This document shows, piece by piece, positions 60,977-64,000 of a DNA stretch of 64,000 nucleotides (position 1 is its first letter; the number at the start of each line of letters is the position of its first letter). The stretch spans positions 1-64,000 of the forward strand of contig URMK01000018.1 of the NCBI GenBank assembly GCA_900548905.1, in the 5' to 3' direction. The notes beneath the pieces were generated by a model. The model was given only the letters and a program-made list of their open reading frames with translations. It was not told where the DNA came from and did no database searches. Source of the DNA: an uncultured Lachnospiraceae bacterium (lineage in GTDB: Bacteria > Bacillota > Clostridia > Lachnospirales > Lachnospiraceae). Position numbers and translations under genes: made by a program.

Positions 60977-61559
60977 GACGCTCTCCTTTCATTTTTAAGA
61001 TATTTCCGAAAAGCTTTACCAGACTGCTCAGGATTAGGCGGCAGAGTTTTAATACACCGTATACGGCCAAAAGTCCCAGTCCGGTGCAGAACAGGCCGGC
61101 ACCAAAACAGCTGAGCGCAGTGGCGGGAGCGCTGAACAGGACGGTAAAGCTGGCGGCTACGGCGAGGGGGCCGCATACAACAAAGGCGAGGGCCGCCATG
61201 ATAAAGGCTGCCAGCACCAAAAGCACGCAGAATATTAACAGGACAATCACACCCAGGAACAGCACGGCAAAAGGAAGCGCTATGGGAACCGCGCAGACGG
61301 CAAGGATACCGATCCACAGGGCATTCATATTTTTGCGAAGGCCCTTTTGGGGAACGGAAGCTTTTTGGATAGCCATATTGGTGATGATTTGTTCCGCCGC
61401 CGCTTCCGGGCTTCCTAAATCGTCGATGGCCTGCTGTTCTCTTTCCGGTCCGGCATCTTCAAAATATTCTTCAAAATAAGCCATGGCCTCATAATAATTT
61501 TCTCTGGGCAAAATCCGAAGCCGCTTTTCCAACGCGCTCATATATTCGGTCTTGTTCAC
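60969..61559 (-). CDS. DUF1700 membrane protein
   Basis: A 196-residue protein. The first 60 residues are the DUF1700 cytoplasmic part (MNKTEYMSALEKRLRILP, YFEEYFEDAGPEREQQAIDDLGSPEAAAEQI), followed by four hydrophobic segments between 75 and 185. It overlaps the PadR gene upstream by 4 bp (ATGA) and the DUF4097 gene downstream by 8 bp, so the three are translated together. DUF1700 proteins act with PadR-type regulators in envelope stress or antimicrobial responses; a partner of the DUF4097 protein is likely. Confidence 0.9.
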   Translation of the reverse strand: MNKTEYMSALEKRLRILPRENYYEAMAYFEEYFEDAGPEREQQAIDDLGSPEAAAEQIITNMAIQKASVPQKGLRKNMNALWIGILAVCAVPIALPFAVLFLGVIVLLIFCVLLVLAAFIMAALAFVVCGPLAVAASFTVLFSAPATALSCFGAGLFCTGLGLLAVYGVLKLCRLILSSLVKLFGNILKMKGERHA

Positions 61560-61873
61560 TTTTCCTCACCTCCATGGGCAATTTCATTGATAGCATCCAC
61601 GTACTTTTTCCATTCGTTGTCAAGGTATTCACAGGTTCCCCGCCCATCCGGCGTAATCCGGTAATATCTCCGGTTGCGTCCCTGGAATTGCTGGTCATAG
61701 GTATCCACCATTCCGTTTTCCTGCAGCCTTTTCAAGATGGGATACAGCGTGGAATCCTTCGTGTTTGATACGGTTTTCAGCTGCTGGCTTATTTCATAAC
61801 CATAGCTGTCATTTCTGGAAACGACAGATAAAATCAGGAATTCCAGCAGCGGTGTACTGAGCGGATATATCAT
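61556..61873 (-). CDS. PadR-family transcriptional regulator
   Basis: A 105-residue PadR winged-helix repressor of the short (PadR-s1) type. The HTH is seen in TPLLEFLILSVVSRNDSYGYEISQQL, the wing in STLYPILKRLQENGMV and RRYYRITPDGRGTCEYL. It is the first gene of the PadR-DUF1700-DUF4097 operon and very likely controls it: the promoter at 61931-61959 contains a long AT palindrome between its -10 and -35 elements. GGAGGGATTAC precedes the ATG at 61873. Confidence 0.92.
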   Translation of the reverse strand: MIYPLSTPLLEFLILSVVSRNDSYGYEISQQLKTVSNTKDSTLYPILKRLQENGMVDTYDQQFQGRNRRYYRITPDGRGTCEYLDNEWKKYVDAINEIAHGGEEK

Positions 61874-61927
61874 GTAATCCCTCCTTCTCTCTATATATAT
61901 TTCAATCAGGCATATCTATGAATTAAG

Positions 61928-61959
61928 TATATTATATTTTGTATAATATATACTGTCAA
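61928..61959 (-). promoter_or_regulatory. Consensus promoter with palindromic PadR operator
   Basis: On the minus strand TTGACA (61954-61959) and TATAAT (61931-61936) are both perfect, 17 bp apart. gtatattata and tataatatatac (61928-61953) form an imperfect palindrome that fills the spacer and covers the -10. Such a strong promoter must be repressed, presumably by the PadR protein it expresses. Confidence 0.8.
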
Positions 61960-62102
61960 CACATATAAGGAATTCTTAAGCTTTTTAAGAAAAATTTTTG
62001 AAAGAATATAGCTGTAAAAAGGCCTGTCATAAAAATTTCCGGCCCGGACATATTCCTGTCCTTCTTTTCATAAGGTATATAGGACATAACAGTTGAGACT
62101 TA

Positions 62103-62117
62103 TCTGAACTGTTACTA
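62103..62117 (+). repeat. Fragment of dispersed repeat
   Basis: tctgaactgttacta, identical to bases 43-57 and similar to the ends of the dispersed repeat at 12306 and 14242. A nearby aacagttgagac is also found at 14225. The rest of 61960-62178 has no gene. Confidence 0.4.
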
Positions 62118-62178
62118 AAAGACTGTGGCTGTTGGAAACGTACAGTCACTTTCCAGGACAAGATAAAGGAGTGGGATT

Positions 62179-64000
62179 GTGTTTGAGACAAAGAGTATCA
62201 GAGAAACATGTGTACAGCTGGACAGTGATATAGACAAAGGACTGACGGAAAAAGAAGCCGCAAGGCGTTATCAGGAGAACGGGAAGAATGAGCTGAAGGA
62301 ACCGCGGAAAAAGACGGTGGTGGAGTCTTTTCTGGAACAGCTGAATGATCCGCTGATATATGTACTTCTTGCGGCAGCTGTTATATCCCTCCTGCTCCAT
62401 GAAGTGAGTGATGCCGTGATCATTGCGGTGGTGGTGCTGATGAACGCTTTTGTAGGCATGATACAGGAGGGGAAAGCCCAGAAGGCCCTGGATTCCCTGA
62501 AAAAGCTGACAAGCCCTCATGCCTATGTGATCCGGGAGGGCAGGGAAAAGGAGATTCCGGCGTCCCAGCTTGTGGTGGGGGACATTGTATGTCTGGATGC
62601 CGGCTGCCAGATCCCGGCGGATCTGCGCCTTACCAGAACCAGCAGCCTGAAGGTGGAGGAGTCGGCCCTGACAGGGGAATCGGTACCGATTGAAAAGGAC
62701 GCTTCCTTTGTTGCGAGAGGGGCGGTCTTTGCACGCAGAGAGGAGTATGCGGAGAAGGGAAAAGGGCTGGAAGCGGCCGGGAAGAGGGAGGCAAGGGCAG
62801 GGAAAGAAACCCATATCCCTCTGGGGGATCGCTATAATATGGCATATATGTCCACCATAGTGACCTACGGCCGGGGAGAAGGAATCGTGACCGCCACCGG
62901 TATGGATACGGAAATCGGGAAAATCGCTTCTCTCATCAATGAAAGCCATGAAGAGCTCACCCCACTGCAAAAAAGGCTGGGAGATCTGGGAAAACTGTTA
63001 AGTATACTCTCCCTGCTTCTCTGTGCGGCTCTTTTCGTCATCGCACTGGTGCAGAAAAGAAACCTGATAGAAATGTTGATCACGGCCATATCCCTGGCAG
63101 TAGCCGCGGTTCCCGAAGGGCTTCCGGCGGTGGTCACCATCTGTCTGGCCCTGAGCGTTACCAAGATGGTAAAGGTACATACCATAGTCAGAAAGCTTCC
63201 TTCCGTGGAAACGCTGGGAGCGGTAAGTGTGGTCTGCTCCGACAAGACCGGCACCCTGACCCAGAATAAAATGACTGTGGAAAGCTGCTTTACCAATCAG
63301 AAGATGCTGGGGAAAAAAGATCTGGGAAAGGAAGAACACAGGGAATTTTTAAAAGGAATGACTCTGTGCAACGATGGAGTACTGGACGGGGGAGAACGCA
63401 TCGGGGATCCCACCGAACTGGCTCTGCTGGATCTGTCGGCCCGGTTCGGTATGCGCAGGGAGGAACTGGAAAAGGAATTTCCCCGCACAAAGGAGCTGGC
63501 TTTTGATTCCAACCGCAAGATGATGTCCACCTTCCATCAGAGAGGAAACCAGACGGTTACCTATACAAAAGGGGCGCCCGACGAGATCCTGAAAAAATGC
63601 AGCAGTATTCTGCTATACGGCAGGACCGCAGCCATGACGGAACAGCAGCGAAGGCAAATCAGACAGGCGGTGGAGAATATGTCCTCCCAGGCCCTGCGGA
63701 CGCTGGCGATTGCCATGCGGACCGGCGGCAGCGTGCCGTTGGAAGAGGGGCTTACCTTTGTAGGTATGGTGGGAATGAAGGATCCGGCGCGTCCCGAGGC
63801 GGCCGACGCGGTGGCGCGTTTCCGGGACGCGGGGGTATCCACTGTGATGATTACCGGCGATCATGTGGATACCGCCTTTGCCATCGGAAAGCAGCTGGGG
63901 ATAGTGACCCGTCCGGAGCAGTGCCTCACCGGAGATGCGGTTGCCCATCTGGATGAGGAAAATTTCCTGCACAAACTGGATACGGTACGGGTATTTGCCA
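62179..64000 (+). CDS. P-type cation-transporting ATPase (calcium type), 3' end outside window
   Basis: At least 607 residues, still open at the window end. Starts at GTG 62179 with AAGGAG 8 bp upstream. Motifs in order: actuator TGES (165-168), PEGLP in helix M4 (312-316), phosphorylation site DKTGTLT (D355), nucleotide-binding KGAPDE (464-469) and hinge TGDH (559-562). The N-terminal cation-ATPase domain (about 1-70) and the pattern AVAAVPEGLPAVVTICLALSV fit type IIA/IIB calcium pumps, which export Ca2+ from the cytoplasm. Between TGES and NMAYMSTIV there is an extra stretch of about 30 residues rich in Lys, Arg, Glu and Ala. The substrate cannot be confirmed without helices M5 and M6, which lie outside. 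Confidence 0.92.
   Translation, partial: MFETKSIRETCVQLDSDIDKGLTEKEAARRYQENGKNELKEPRKKTVVESFLEQLNDPLIYVLLAAAVISLLLHEVSDAVIIAVVVLMNAFVGMIQEGKAQKALDSLKKLTSPHAYVIREGREKEIPASQLVVGDIVCLDAGCQIPADLRLTRTSSLKVEESALTGESVPIEKDASFVARGAVFARREEYAEKGKGLEAAGKREARAGKETHIPLGDRYNMAYMSTIVTYGRGEGIVTATGMDTEIGKIASLINESHEELTPLQKRLGDLGKLLSILSLLLCAALFVIALVQKRNLIEMLITAISLAVAAVPEGLPAVVTICLALSVTKMVKVHTIVRKLPSVETLGAVSVVCSDKTGTLTQNKMTVESCFTNQKMLGKKDLGKEEHREFLKGMTLCNDGVLDGGERIGDPTELALLDLSARFGMRREELEKEFPRTKELAFDSNRKMMSTFHQRGNQTVTYTKGAPDEILKKCSSILLYGRTAAMTEQQRRQIRQAVENMSSQALRTLAIAMRTGGSVPLEEGLTFVGMVGMKDPARPEAADAVARFRDAGVSTVMITGDHVDTAFAIGKQLGIVTRPEQCLTGDAVAHLDEENFLHKLDTVRVFA

Noticed and set aside
1..64000. CRISPR arrays, tRNA and rRNA genes, prophage or intact insertion sequences
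   Set aside because: No regularly spaced direct repeats, no cloverleaf with the T-loop consensus, no rRNA sequence and no intact transposase or integrase were noticed by eye; a dedicated scan was not possible.

Overview
The window looks like chromosomal DNA of a gut Clostridia of the Lachnospiraceae type (Eisenbergiella/Hungatella-like; this is inferred from gene families, not from a marker). The reasons are AGGAGG-type ribosome binding sites, moderate GC, many LacI and AraC regulators paired with carbohydrate ABC transporters and glycoside hydrolases, an archaeal-type PurO beside a single-domain AICAR formyltransferase, and many Lachnospiraceae-typical DUFs (DUF975, DUF3783, DUF4358, DUF6062, DUF1700/DUF4097). 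No rRNA, tRNA, CRISPR array or intact insertion sequence was seen.

Layout. 0.2-6.8 kb: a TetR regulator, then a GT51 transglycosylase, OmpR-type response regulator, histidine kinase and an ABC ATPase with FtsX-like permease, which reads as a cell-envelope stress module. 7.1-8.5 kb: a DUF2142-like membrane protein on the minus strand. 8.6-10.9 kb: a ZTP riboswitch controlling the last two purine steps. 11-18 kb: DUF975 protein, glutaminyl-tRNA synthetase, MocR-type regulator, aldehyde dehydrogenase and a DUF3783 protein. 18.2-28 kb: a sucrose/fructo-oligosaccharide locus (LacI, binding protein, two permeases, second LacI, GH32, sucrose phosphorylase) with palindromic operators around a consensus promoter. 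28-30.2 kb: ThuA-like protein and two tandem SDR proteins, the second lacking the catalytic residues. 30.5-34.7 kb: an extracellular polymer O-acetylation set (SGNH, DUF4358 lipoprotein, MBOAT, DHHW). 34.8-40.4 kb: small hypothetical proteins, TetR, AlkC-like repair protein and a zone of broken glycosidase genes. 40.4-49.6 kb: two AraC regulators, binding protein, two permeases and a GH78 rhamnosidase. 49.6-51.1 kb: AraC and YafQ-toxin debris between a 64-bp inverted repeat pair. 51.1-56.1 kb: DUF6062 protein, then cytosine permease, cytosine deaminase and uracil permease. 56.3-58.6 kb: a Cys-rich protein and broken Rpn and permease genes. 58.6-64 kb: M28 peptidase, a PadR-DUF1700-DUF4097 operon and the 5' part of a P-type cation ATPase.

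The least explained feature is a set of very long intergenic hairpins. Two of them (6849-7082 and 17294-17554) have unrelated 79-bp arms but the same 57-nt tip, and the tip differs by four compensatory base-pair changes, as expected of a conserved folded RNA or single-stranded DNA structure. A second tip type is shared by 44597-44853 and a decayed copy at 37356-37560. A fifth hairpin appears to be split by about 1.3 kb of gene debris (49661-51125). A separate short dispersed repeat occurs in at least four intergenic positions.
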